Positions 1 to 7,431 of a stretch of DNA of 23,592 nt are shown piece by piece; the stretch's first letter is position 1; the number at the start of each line of letters is the position of its first letter. The notes under the pieces were generated by a model. The model made no database searches, was not told where the DNA came from, and worked only from the letters and a program-made list of their open reading frames with translations. Origin of the DNA: Lachnospiraceae bacterium (GTDB taxonomy: Bacteria > Bacillota_A > Clostridia > Lachnospirales > Lachnospiraceae); contig JAGZJD010000037.1 of NCBI GenBank assembly GCA_018365895.1, positions 1 to 23,592 of the forward strand. The letters are read 5' to 3'. A program made the position numbers and the translations under genes.

Positions 1-898
1 TGGCATTTGCAACATCAGTTGTCTCAGCTCTTGTTGGACGTGGATGATTAATCATAGAATCCAACATCTGTGTTGCAGTAATAACCTGTTTTCCGGACTG
101 ATATACTTTCTTAATAATCTGCTGTTGGATGATTGGTACTTCCTCCAGTGGAATTTCAACACCCATATCACCTCGGGCAATCATAATTCCATCTGCCGCT
201 GCAATAATCTCGTCGATGTTGTCAACACCTTGCTGATTTTCGATCTTGGCAATGATATTGATACCTTCTCCGCCGTGTTCTTTTAAAACTTTGCGGATTG
301 CATTAACATCTTCTGCTGTACGGGTAAAGGAGGCAGCAATGAAGTCAAATCCTTCCTGAATACCGAATAATATATCATCAAAGTCTTTCTGACTGATAAA
401 ATCCATTGTTAAATGGGCGCCTGGAACATTGACACCTTTGCGGTTGGAGATTTTCCCGCTATTTTTGACGGTACAGATGATGTCCTGTCCTTTGAGCTGC
501 GTAACTGTCATTTCAATGAGACCGTCATCTATCAAAATAGAATCTCCGACTTTCACATCTTTATAGAGGTCGTGATATGTGATGGAAACAATCTGTTCAT
601 TTCCAGGAATATCTTTTGTTGTCAGAGTAAATTCCTGACCTTCTTCCAGCTGGATGCTGTCATGCTCGAAGCAGCCGATGCGGATTTCAGGTCCTTTTGT
701 ATCAAGAAGCGCCGCGATCGGTTTATTATGTTTTTGGCGGAGCTGTTTTAATTGCTCCAGACGGCCTTTCTGTTCTTCGTGGGAGCCGTGGGAAAAATTG
801 AATCGCGCTACGTTCATGCCTTCCAGGATCAGAGCTTCCAGAATGCCGTCTTTGTCAGTGGACGGACCAAGTGTGCAAATAATTTTTGTATTTCTCAT
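1..898 (-). CDS. pyk: Pyruvate kinase, N-terminal 299 codons (truncated by window edge)
   Basis: Catalyses the last step of glycolysis, phosphoenolpyruvate plus ADP to pyruvate plus ATP, in the cytoplasm. The reverse-strand translation starts [18 protein letters not shown] and carries VARFNFSHG, the metal-site stretch [20 protein letters not shown] and the active-site helix TATQMLDSM. These are the classical pyruvate kinase signatures of the TIM barrel and its inserted B domain. The frame runs off the left edge at ANA, so the C-terminal allosteric domain (roughly the last 180 residues of a usual ~480) is outside the window. The ATG at 898 is preceded by AAAGGA. It lies 34 bases downstream of the DUF5721 gene on the same strand, with no terminator between them, so the two are probably cotranscribed. 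Identity is secure; the product cannot be assessed beyond the edge. Confidence 0.97.
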   Translation of the reverse strand, partial: MRNTKIICTLGPSTDKDGILEALILEGMNVARFNFSHGSHEEQKGRLEQLKQLRQKHNKPIAALLDTKGPEIRIGCFEHDSIQLEEGQEFTLTTKDIPGNEQIVSITYHDLYKDVKVGDSILIDDGLIEMTVTQLKGQDIICTVKNSGKISNRKGVNVPGAHLTMDFISQKDFDDILFGIQEGFDFIAASFTRTAEDVNAIRKVLKEHGGEGINIIAKIENQQGVDNIDEIIAAADGIMIARGDMGVEIPLEEVPIIQQQIIKKVYQSGKQVITATQMLDSMINHPRPTRAETTDVANA

Positions 899-932
899 AT
901 GCCATTCCTTTCTCTTACTATTACTATACTTA

Positions 933-1430
933 TTATACGGCTGTTGCTGTGATACCGTATTGACGGAACAGCTTAACTGCTGTCTCGTCCCAGACGTGTT
1001 CCAGTGATTTATCGAGGGAAAACGTGTGCAGTGAAGTTCCGGTAATGCATTGGAGAGAAGTTCCGTCATAGCGGAAATTCAGATAGAGTCCTTGAATCTG
1101 CTCAGGCTGAAATGCGGGGGCGTTCTTCTCCAGGAGCTTTTCGATATTTGCGCGCGACAGTCCGAACACAAACTTAAAATTCAGCGGGGTACGTTTTCCT
1201 TTGATAAGCGAAAAACAATAGCCGCGAATATCTTTCCAGAATGAATAATCTGCATAAAGCCCGGCAGATAGATCATCACTGTCAAAAAACTCTTTGTGAA
1301 GATAACCGTCGATCTCGAATGTATTAAAGGTTGTAATCGTTCCGGAAATAAATTCAAAATGATCAAATGTTTCCCGGAGCAGCAAATGTGCCATACATTC
1401 TTTAATATCTGCAATTTCTAATGCAATCAT
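933..1430 (-). CDS. DUF5721 family protein
   Basis: This 165-residue soluble protein begins [18 protein letters not shown] and contains [20 protein letters not shown] recall this pattern from DUF5721, a family of unknown function found mainly in Lachnospiraceae and relatives, so the family call comes from memory and not a search. It has no signal peptide, membrane segment or metal-binding cysteine cluster. The ATG at 1430 has an excellent AAGGAGG ribosome binding site. It is the first gene of a two-gene unit with pyruvate kinase, and an extended -10 promoter lies just upstream. Its place directly before pyk hints at a metabolic or regulatory link, but nothing in the sequence proves one. Confidence 0.8.
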   Translation of the reverse strand: MIALEIADIKECMAHLLLRETFDHFEFISGTITTFNTFEIDGYLHKEFFDSDDLSAGLYADYSFWKDIRGYCFSLIKGKRTPLNFKFVFGLSRANIEKLLEKNAPAFQPEQIQGLYLNFRYDGTSLQCITGTSLHTFSLDKSLEHVWDETAVKLFRQYGITATAV

Positions 1431-1455
1431 GCTTTCTCCTCCTTATCAGGTTTTT

Positions 1456-1464
1456 ATTATAGCA
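1456..1464 (-). promoter_or_regulatory. Extended -10 promoter for DUF5721-pyk
   Basis: On the minus strand this reads TGCTATAAT, a perfect TATAAT preceded by the TGn extension. It lies 26 bases upstream of the DUF5721 start codon. I found no good -35 box at 16-18 bases, which is common for extended -10 promoters. Predicted from sequence only. Confidence 0.5.
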
Positions 1465-1560
1465 GAAAATATTTGTAAATGCACTAGCCGTTCATTATTT
1501 TTTCCTTTAGACAATATTATTTTCCAATAGAGAATTTCGATACCATTATTAAAAAATCTG

Positions 1561-1569
1561 TGTTATGAT
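1561..1569 (+). promoter_or_regulatory. Extended -10 promoter for glycerate kinase
   Basis: TGTTATGAT (TGn plus TATGAT, five of six matches) lies 45 bases before the glycerate kinase ATG, with no convincing -35 box at standard spacing. It is divergent from the DUF5721-pyk promoter about 100 bases away. Confidence 0.5.
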
Positions 1570-1614
1570 GAGAAAAAACCACTTGAAGATATATTCGGAA
1601 AGGAGAAATATGTG

Positions 1615-2760
1615 ATGAAAGTTGTAGTGGCAGTAGATTCCTTTAAGGGGAGTATGACATCAATGGAAGCTGCGAGAGCGGTTCGTGATGGCATTTTGGC
1701 GGCAGATCCGAAAACTTATATTGTAATAAAACCATTGGCAGATGGAGGAGAAGGTACAACAGATGCATTGATTGAAGGAATGCATGGCGAAAAGGTAAAA
1801 ATAACAGTGACAGGACCATATGGAGAGAAAATAGATAGTTATTATGGATATCTTCCGGAGAAAAAAACAGCAGTCATAGAAATGGCTGCTGCAGCAGGGA
1901 TTACGCTTTCTGATAAGAGAGAGCCGATGCAGGCTACAACTTACGGCGTAGGAGAAATGATTTCGGATGCCATTGATCGCGGATGTCGTAATATTATTAT
2001 GGGAATTGGAGGAAGTGCGACAACAGACGGTGGGATTGGAATGATGAAAGCACTTGGTATTCAGTTTCTGGATGAGAATGGAAATGATGTGGGAGAAGGA
2101 GCTCAGGCGCTCTTTCGGGTGCGAAAGATTCAGACAGAGGGAGTTCATCCGCTTCTTTCAAAGGTGCGTTTTCAGATTGCCTGTGATGTAACAAATCCAC
2201 TTTGTGGCTCACAAGGAGCTGTGTATGTATTTGGTTCGCAAAAAGGAGTGACAGAGGAGATAAAGGCGATGCTCGATGAAGCAATGAATCGGTATGCTGC
2301 TATGGTCGAGAGTACGCTTGGAATCCGCTGTAGAGATATTCCGGGAGCAGGTGCAGCGGGAGGTCTGGGGTTTGCATGCCTGGCTTTTCTAAATGCAGTG
2401 CTTACGCCGGGAATTGATCTTGTTTTAAATGCAGTAGATCTGGAGTCGGAATTGTTGGATGCAGATATTGTTGTTACCGGAGAAGGAAGGCTTGATGAGC
2501 AGACAGCTATGGGAAAAGCACCGGTTGGCGTAGCCAAACGGGCTAAAAAGTATGGGGCCAAAGTCATTGCATTTGCAGGAAGTGTTACAGAAGGAGCGGG
2601 AGCATGCAATAAAGAGGGAATTGATGCTTTCTTTCCAATTGTACGAGGTGTAACAACACTTGATGAGGCAATGAGCAAAGAAACGGCAATGGCAAATATG
2701 CGAGCAGCTTCAGAGCAGGTATTTCGTTTGTTCAGGGAAACATCGCGCACTATTCGTTGA
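1615..2760 (+). CDS. glxK: Glycerate kinase (GlxK/GarK family)
   Basis: ATP-dependent phosphorylation of D-glycerate, feeding lower glycolysis. Members of this family usually form 2-phosphoglycerate, though the product isomer cannot be read from sequence. The 381-residue length is normal for the family. Signatures are the N-terminal VVVAVDSFKGSM, the ligand-binding PLADGGEGTTD (about residues 40-50), GGSATTDGG (132-140) and the C-terminal VVTGEGRLDEQTAMGK. I place the start at ATG 1615, nine bases after AGGAG at 1601-1605. An in-frame GTG at 1612 is only six bases from that site and would add one residue. The gene is divergent from DUF5721-pyk and followed at once by the aminopeptidase promoter, so it is probably monocistronic. 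Glycerate kinase and pyruvate kinase flank enolase in the glycerate-to-pyruvate route. Confidence 0.95.
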   Translation: MKVVVAVDSFKGSMTSMEAARAVRDGILAADPKTYIVIKPLADGGEGTTDALIEGMHGEKVKITVTGPYGEKIDSYYGYLPEKKTAVIEMAAAAGITLSDKREPMQATTYGVGEMISDAIDRGCRNIIMGIGGSATTDGGIGMMKALGIQFLDENGNDVGEGAQALFRVRKIQTEGVHPLLSKVRFQIACDVTNPLCGSQGAVYVFGSQKGVTEEIKAMLDEAMNRYAAMVESTLGIRCRDIPGAGAAGGLGFACLAFLNAVLTPGIDLVLNAVDLESELLDADIVVTGEGRLDEQTAMGKAPVGVAKRAKKYGAKVIAFAGSVTEGAGACNKEGIDAFFPIVRGVTTLDEAMSKETAMANMRAASEQVFRLFRETSRTIR

Positions 2761-2785
2761 CTTTTTTTTCGTAAAACAGTATGAT
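2757..2785 (+). promoter_or_regulatory. Sigma-A-type promoter for the aminopeptidase operon
   Basis: TTGACT (2757-2762), a 17-base spacer containing a run of eight T, then TATGAT (2780-2785). Each hexamer matches consensus at five of six positions. The -35 box includes the TGA stop codon of glycerate kinase. The ATG of the next gene is 31 bases downstream of the -10 box. Confidence 0.7.
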
Positions 2786-2816
2786 GATATCAGTATGGAA
2801 AAGGAGACGAATCATT

Positions 2817-4118
2817 ATGAATAAAACAGAGATGACAAAAAATATGATGAATCTATTAGAAAAATCCACATCTGCATTTCACACAGTGAAAGCGTATGAA
2901 GAAGAACTTGCTGCGAATGGATTTCAGAAGTTGGAACTCCGTGATAAATGGAATTTGGAGCGCGGAGGAAAATACATTGTGAATCATCATGGAACAGCAG
3001 TTTTTGCGTTCACAGTTGGTAAGGATTTTGTGGCAGAAGATGGATTCCGTCTGGCGGCAGCACACGGAGATTTTCCGGGATTCCGTATCAAACCGAATCC
3101 GGATATGAAATCAGAAGGATATTTGATTTTGAATACAGAAGTGTACGGCGGAGTGAATCTGTCAAGCTGGATGGATCGTCCATTAAGCGTTGCAGGAAGA
3201 GTTGCGTTAAAGAGCGATGATATTTTCCATCCAACGATGCGCCTCATTGACTGTGAAGATCCGATTATGGTGATTCCGAACAGTGCAATTCATTTGTTAA
3301 GAGAACTCGGTGAAAAAGGTGCAGAGTTGAATAAACAGGTACATATGGCGCCGGTAATGGGAAGCTGCGCTGTCAGCGGAAAAGAAGGGGCAGAATTCGT
3401 TCAGTATCTTGCAGATAAGCTTGGAGTTGCTAAAGAAGAAATTCTGGAATACGAACTGAATATTTATAATCCGGAGAAAGGGTGCGAAGCAGGACTGAGT
3501 AAAGAATTGATTTCAGCTCCGAGATTGGATGATGTAAGTTCGGTTTTTGCAATTATGGAAGGAATGAAGGCAGCAGAAGCTAACAGCCGTGGCGTTCAGA
3601 TGGGAATTGTATTTGACCATGAAGAGATCGGAAGCAATTCGAAACAGGGTGCAGCATCTACAGTACTTCCGACATTGCTTGAGAAGATTTACCTTTCTCT
3701 TGGTTATGAACGGGCAGATTATTTATCTGCAATCCAGGATAGTCTTCTTTGCTCTGTTGATGTGGCTCAGGGGGTACATCCAAATTACAAAGAGAAATAC
3801 GATCCGACGAACCGTCCGATCTTAAATGGTGGTTTCTGTATTAAAGAAGCGAGCAAACAGTCCTACGCGACAGACAGTGAAGCCGTTGCAATTATGCAGC
3901 AGCTTTGTGATGCAAATAAAATTCCGTATCAGAAATGCGTCAACCGTTCTGATATGCCATCTGGCGGCACACTCGGTTCGATTGCATCTGCGGTACTTCC
4001 GGTTCGTACGATTGATATGGGAATTCCGCTTCTTTCTATGCATTCTTCCAGAGAATTGGCAGGCAAAGAGGACATTATTAGTCTTGCAGAATGTATGAAG
4101 GCATTTTTTACTGCATAA
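2817..4118 (+). CDS. apeB: M18 family aminopeptidase
   Basis: Zinc-dependent cytoplasmic exopeptidase of family M18 (aspartyl aminopeptidase/Ape1 type), removing N-terminal residues from peptides; the preferred residue cannot be told here. All expected metal or catalytic residues are visible: His83 in AAHGDFPGF, Asp238 in RLDD, the Glu269-Glu270 pair in FDHEEIGS, Asp315 in SVDVAQ and His409 in MHSSRE. HGDFP replaces the more common HTDSP, but the ligands are intact. Length is 433 residues, usual for M18. The start chosen is ATG 2817, ten bases after AGGAG at 2802-2806. An upstream in-frame ATG at 2781 overlaps the predicted -10 box and lacks a ribosome binding site. First gene of the run aminopeptidase, pseudouridine synthase, ligA, trxA. 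Confidence 0.94.
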   Translation: MNKTEMTKNMMNLLEKSTSAFHTVKAYEEELAANGFQKLELRDKWNLERGGKYIVNHHGTAVFAFTVGKDFVAEDGFRLAAAHGDFPGFRIKPNPDMKSEGYLILNTEVYGGVNLSSWMDRPLSVAGRVALKSDDIFHPTMRLIDCEDPIMVIPNSAIHLLRELGEKGAELNKQVHMAPVMGSCAVSGKEGAEFVQYLADKLGVAKEEILEYELNIYNPEKGCEAGLSKELISAPRLDDVSSVFAIMEGMKAAEANSRGVQMGIVFDHEEIGSNSKQGAASTVLPTLLEKIYLSLGYERADYLSAIQDSLLCSVDVAQGVHPNYKEKYDPTNRPILNGGFCIKEASKQSYATDSEAVAIMQQLCDANKIPYQKCVNRSDMPSGGTLGSIASAVLPVRTIDMGIPLLSMHSSRELAGKEDIISLAECMKAFFTA

Positions 4119-4142
4119 TCTTGTGAGTGTTGGAGAAACTAC

Positions 4143-4940
4143 ATGCAGGAAGTACGATTGAATAAATTTTTGGCAGAGGCCGGCGTCTGTTCTAGGAGAG
4201 AGGCAGACCGACTGATTGCTGCCGGACAAGTAACAGTGGATGGAAAGCGTGCAGAAACCGGAATGAAAGTGCTGCCGACACAGGAAATCCGTGTCGGAAA
4301 GAAGACAGTACAGAAGGTGGAGAAAAGAATCCTTTTAATTGTGAACAAACCAGTGGGGATTGTATGCACCGAGGAGAAGCGGGAGAAGAATAATATTATT
4401 AAGTTTCTTAACTATCCTTCACGAATTACTTATGCAGGAAGACTTGATAAAGATTCGGAAGGGCTGCTTCTGATGACGAATGACGGCGATATTATTAATA
4501 AAATGATGCGTGCCGGAAACCGACATGAAAAAGAATACATTGTGACTGTGGACAAACCGGTAACAGCAGCATTTCTCCGGGCAATGTCAGAGGGAGTAAA
4601 AATACTTGATACGGTGACAAGACCATGCAAAACAGAGCAGTTGAGCAAATACCGTTTTCGCATTATTCTGACGCAGGGATTGAATCGTCAGATTCGAAGA
4701 ATGTGTGAGGCATTGGGATTCGAAGTAAAGAAATTGCAGAGGATCCGCGTAATGAATCTGACACTGGGAGAGCTAAAGCCAGGAGCTTATCGCGAAGTAA
4801 CTGCTGAGGAAGAAGCGGAATTGATGAAGCTTTTGGCAGACTCGAAGAATGAAACTGTGATTGACGAAGCAGCAATCCGGGAACGAGAACAAATTCAAAG
4901 AATGTTAAGACAGCAGCAGAGAGGAAAGTATGGAAGATAA
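4143..4940 (+). CDS. rluF: 23S rRNA pseudouridine synthase, RluF/RluB/RsuA family
   Basis: Isomerises a specific uridine in ribosomal RNA to pseudouridine. The protein has 265 residues: an N-terminal S4 RNA-binding domain (about 3-50, VRLNKFLAEAGVCSRREADR), then the catalytic domain with GRLDKDSEGLLLMTNDGD, where Asp102 is the catalytic nucleophile, and the C-terminal family block GLNRQIRRMCEALG. The spacing and NRQIRRMCEALGFEVKKLQR favour RluF (U2604 in E. coli numbering) over RluB, but the target position is inferred. It begins 24 bases after the aminopeptidase stop, with GGAG seven bases before the ATG. Its last 11 bases overlap the start of ligA, so translational coupling is likely. The polar tail (EREQIQRMLRQQQRGKYGR) lies beyond the fold. 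Confidence 0.93.
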   Translation: MQEVRLNKFLAEAGVCSRREADRLIAAGQVTVDGKRAETGMKVLPTQEIRVGKKTVQKVEKRILLIVNKPVGIVCTEEKREKNNIIKFLNYPSRITYAGRLDKDSEGLLLMTNDGDIINKMMRAGNRHEKEYIVTVDKPVTAAFLRAMSEGVKILDTVTRPCKTEQLSKYRFRIILTQGLNRQIRRMCEALGFEVKKLQRIRVMNLTLGELKPGAYREVTAEEEAELMKLLADSKNETVIDEAAIREREQIQRMLRQQQRGKYGR

Positions 4941-6894
4941 GAGACAAAGAATGTTGGAGCTGGTGGAGCTTCTGAACAGAGCCGGGAAAGCTTACTACCA
5001 GGGTGCAGAAGAGATTATGAGCAACCAGAGATATGATCAGCTCTACGATGAATTGTTAGGATTAGAAGAAGAACTTGGGATTACGGTATCCAACAGTCCG
5101 ACTGTAAATGTCGGATATGAAGTACTGAGCGAACTTCCAAAAGAACGTCATGATTCGCCGATGCTTTCTCTTGACAAGACGAAAGAGGTGGAAAAACTTC
5201 GGGAATTTCTCGGAGATCAGAAGGCGTTGATTTCCTGGAAAATGGATGGGCTGACTATCGTTCTCACTTATCGGGACGGAAAGCTTTTTAAGGCAGTTAC
5301 AAGAGGAAATGGTGAAGTTGGCGAAGTCATTACGAATAATGCGAGAGTATTTAAGAATATTCCGCTTCAGATTGCCTTTCAGGGAGAGCTTGTACTCAGA
5401 GGAGAGGCCGTCATTGGCTATCATGACTTCCAGAAGATTAATGAAGAAATTGAAGATGTGGATGCCCGCTATAAAAATCCGAGAAACTTGTGCAGTGGAA
5501 GCGTACGTCAGCTGAACAATGAGATTACAGCGAAGCGAAATGTAAGATTTTTTGCATTTACACTTGTGAAAGCAGACGGGGAAACTTTTGATAATTCCAG
5601 AAAGAAACAGATGGAATGGTTAGAGCAGCAGGGCTTTGAAACGGTGGAGTACCACGAGGTTACTGCCGGGACGATTGAAGAAGAAGTGAGCTGGTTTGAA
5701 CAGCAGATTTCCCACAATGATTATCCTTCAGATGGACTGGTACTTGTATATGACGATATTGCTTACGGTCAGTCACTCGGGAGAACGGCAAAATTTCCAA
5801 GAGATTCCTTTGCATTTAAGTGGGCGGATGAACTGAAGGAAACGAAATTGCTTGAGATTGAATGGAGTCCTTCGAGAACAGGACTCATTAATCCGGTAGC
5901 AATCTTTGAACCGGTGGAACTGGAAGGAACAACGGTAAGCCGTGCCAGTGTGCATAATATCAGTATTATGGAAGAACTGGAGCTTGGAATCGGGGATCAG
6001 ATCCAAGTATATAAGGCGAATATGATTATCCCACAGATTGCAGAGAATCTGACAAGAAGCGGGGTAAAAGACATTCCGAAAGTATGTCCGGTCTGCAAGG
6101 GAGAAACAGAGATCCGAAAGTTAGGAGAGGCAAAAACACTTTACTGTACGAATCCGGATTGCCAGGTAAAACATATGAAGTCGTTTGCACTTTTTGTAAG
6201 CAGAGATGCACTGAATATTGAAGGACTCTCAGAAGCTACGTTGGAGAAATTCATTGCGAGAGGATTTATTCGCAACTATGCAGATCTGTTCCATTTGGAC
6301 CAATTTCGTGAGGAAATACAGGCAATGGAAGGATTTGGGGAAAAATCTTATCAGCGTCTCATTGAAAGTGCAGAGAAAGCTAGAAAGACAACTCTTGCAA
6401 AAGTAATCTACAGTCTGGGGATTGCAAATGTAGGTCTGGCAAATGCAAAGGTCATCTGCCGTGCATTTGAGGAAGATCCGGAGAAGATTATCTGTGCAGA
6501 CGCAGAGGCACTTGCCGCTATAGATGGAATCGGAAGTGTTATTGCAGGAAGTTTTTGCGATTATTTTTCATCAGAGATCCATGTGGAAAATTTCCGGAAT
6601 CTGTTGAAAGAAGTATCTCTTACGAAGGAAAATGTGGATCAATCCGAGCAGATTTTTGCGGGAATGAATTTTGTTGTGACTGGAAGCGTTCATCACTTTG
6701 CGAATCGAAATGAGGTGAAAGAGGTCATCGAAAAGAGAGGCGGAAAGGTAACAGGATCGGTCACTTCCAAAACAAATTATCTGATCAATAATGATACACA
6801 ATCTTCTTCATCAAAAAATAAAAAAGCAAAAGAACTTGGAATCCCGGTAATTTCAGAAGAAGAGTTTCTGGAATTACTCGGAGAAAACAATTAG
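4930..6894 (+). CDS. ligA: NAD-dependent DNA ligase LigA
   Basis: Seals nicks in duplex DNA using NAD+, essential in replication and repair. The 654 residues follow the standard order: an Ia-like NAD-binding segment, an adenylation domain with nucleophile Lys104 in KMDG, an OB fold, a four-cysteine zinc finger (Cys386, Cys389, Cys406, Cys411), a helix-hairpin-helix region (MEGFGEKSYQRL and IDGIGSVIAGSF) and a C-terminal BRCT domain (from about 577, GMNFVVTGSV). Several motifs differ from the E. coli/Bacillus form: KMDG for K(L/V)DG, TRGNGEVGE for TRGDGxxGE, and SLDK for SLDN. As I recall this is how Lachnospiraceae LigA proteins look, so I treat it as the real housekeeping enzyme. It starts inside the end of the pseudouridine synthase gene, with AGAGGAAAG before the ATG. 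Confidence 0.97.
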   Translation: MEDKRQRMLELVELLNRAGKAYYQGAEEIMSNQRYDQLYDELLGLEEELGITVSNSPTVNVGYEVLSELPKERHDSPMLSLDKTKEVEKLREFLGDQKALISWKMDGLTIVLTYRDGKLFKAVTRGNGEVGEVITNNARVFKNIPLQIAFQGELVLRGEAVIGYHDFQKINEEIEDVDARYKNPRNLCSGSVRQLNNEITAKRNVRFFAFTLVKADGETFDNSRKKQMEWLEQQGFETVEYHEVTAGTIEEEVSWFEQQISHNDYPSDGLVLVYDDIAYGQSLGRTAKFPRDSFAFKWADELKETKLLEIEWSPSRTGLINPVAIFEPVELEGTTVSRASVHNISIMEELELGIGDQIQVYKANMIIPQIAENLTRSGVKDIPKVCPVCKGETEIRKLGEAKTLYCTNPDCQVKHMKSFALFVSRDALNIEGLSEATLEKFIARGFIRNYADLFHLDQFREEIQAMEGFGEKSYQRLIESAEKARKTTLAKVIYSLGIANVGLANAKVICRAFEEDPEKIICADAEALAAIDGIGSVIAGSFCDYFSSEIHVENFRNLLKEVSLTKENVDQSEQIFAGMNFVVTGSVHHFANRNEVKEVIEKRGGKVTGSVTSKTNYLINNDTQSSSSKNKKAKELGIPVISEEEFLELLGENN

Positions 6895-6932
6895 AATAAA
6901 AGCATTCAATAGTATAACAGGAGGTAAATGAT

Positions 6933-7256
6933 ATGGCAGCATTACATTTTACAAAAGAAAACTTTCAGCAGGAAGTAATGGAAGAAAAAGGGCTTGTTTT
7001 AGTTGACTTTTGGGCGCCGTGGTGCGGACCTTGCCAGATGTTCGGCCCGATCGTAGATGAGGCGGCGGATAAATTTGCCGGCAAAGTTAAAATTGGCAAA
7101 GTAAATGTGGATGAGGATAAAGAACTGGCAAAACAGTTTCGTGTGTTCAGTATTCCGACCGTGATACTTGTAAAAGATGGAGAGAAAGTACACCAGAGTG
7201 CAGGGGCAATGCAGCCGGCGGAACTGGAAGCGCTTTTGAATGAACATTTGGCTTAA
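6933..7256 (+). CDS. trxA: Thioredoxin
   Basis: Cytoplasmic dithiol-disulfide reductant of 107 residues, the standard length. The active site WCGPC has Cys31 and Cys34, followed by the conserved cis-proline segment SIPTVILVKDGE. There is no signal peptide. AGGAGG lies just before the ATG. It is 38 bases after ligA with no terminator between, so it probably ends the aminopeptidase-rluF-ligA-trxA unit; a weak TATAAC at 6913 could give some independent expression. A strong terminator follows. A second, membrane-anchored thioredoxin-fold protein is encoded in the next operon. Confidence 0.97.
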   Translation: MAALHFTKENFQQEVMEEKGLVLVDFWAPWCGPCQMFGPIVDEAADKFAGKVKIGKVNVDEDKELAKQFRVFSIPTVILVKDGEKVHQSAGAMQPAELEALLNEHLA

Positions 7257-7279
7257 TAGATAAATGAGAGGAATAGAAT

Positions 7280-7317
7280 TCCCGGCTCGCACTGGATGCG
7301 TGCCGGGAGTTTTGTTT
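7280..7317 (+). terminator. Rho-independent terminator after trxA
   Basis: Stem TCCCGGC (7280-7286) with GCCGGGA (7302-7308), a T-T mismatch, inner stem CGCA/TGCG and loop CTGGA, followed by GTTTTGTTT. It closes the ligA-trxA transcript before the clpX promoter. Confidence 0.87.
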
Positions 7318-7370
7318 GGATCGTATGTTATGATAACTATGCGGGAACAGGCAGTTTATAAAATATTCAC

Positions 7371-7399
7371 TTTACGGAAAAGAAAGCCCCATGTATAAT
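7371..7399 (+). promoter_or_regulatory. Promoter of the clpX-redox operon
   Basis: TTTACG (7371-7376), 17-base spacer, perfect TATAAT (7394-7399). The start codon of the ClpX-like gene is 32 bases further on. It follows the trxA terminator, so this operon is independent of the ligA unit. Confidence 0.62.
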
Positions 7400-7431
7400 G
7401 AAAGCATACATAAGAAGGGTAGGTTATAGAA

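Noticed and set aside
413..1007. Plus-strand open frames over pyk and its upstream region
   Set aside because: They are antisense to clear pyruvate kinase coding sequence and have no protein-like composition.
2761..2780. T-rich tract after glycerate kinase as a terminator
   Set aside because: No stem precedes the eight T; the tract forms the spacer of the aminopeptidase promoter.
2781..2816. Longer N-terminus of the M18 aminopeptidase from ATG 2781
   Set aside because: That codon lies inside the predicted -10 box TATGAT and has no ribosome binding site; ATG 2817 has AGGAG ten bases upstream and gives the usual family start.
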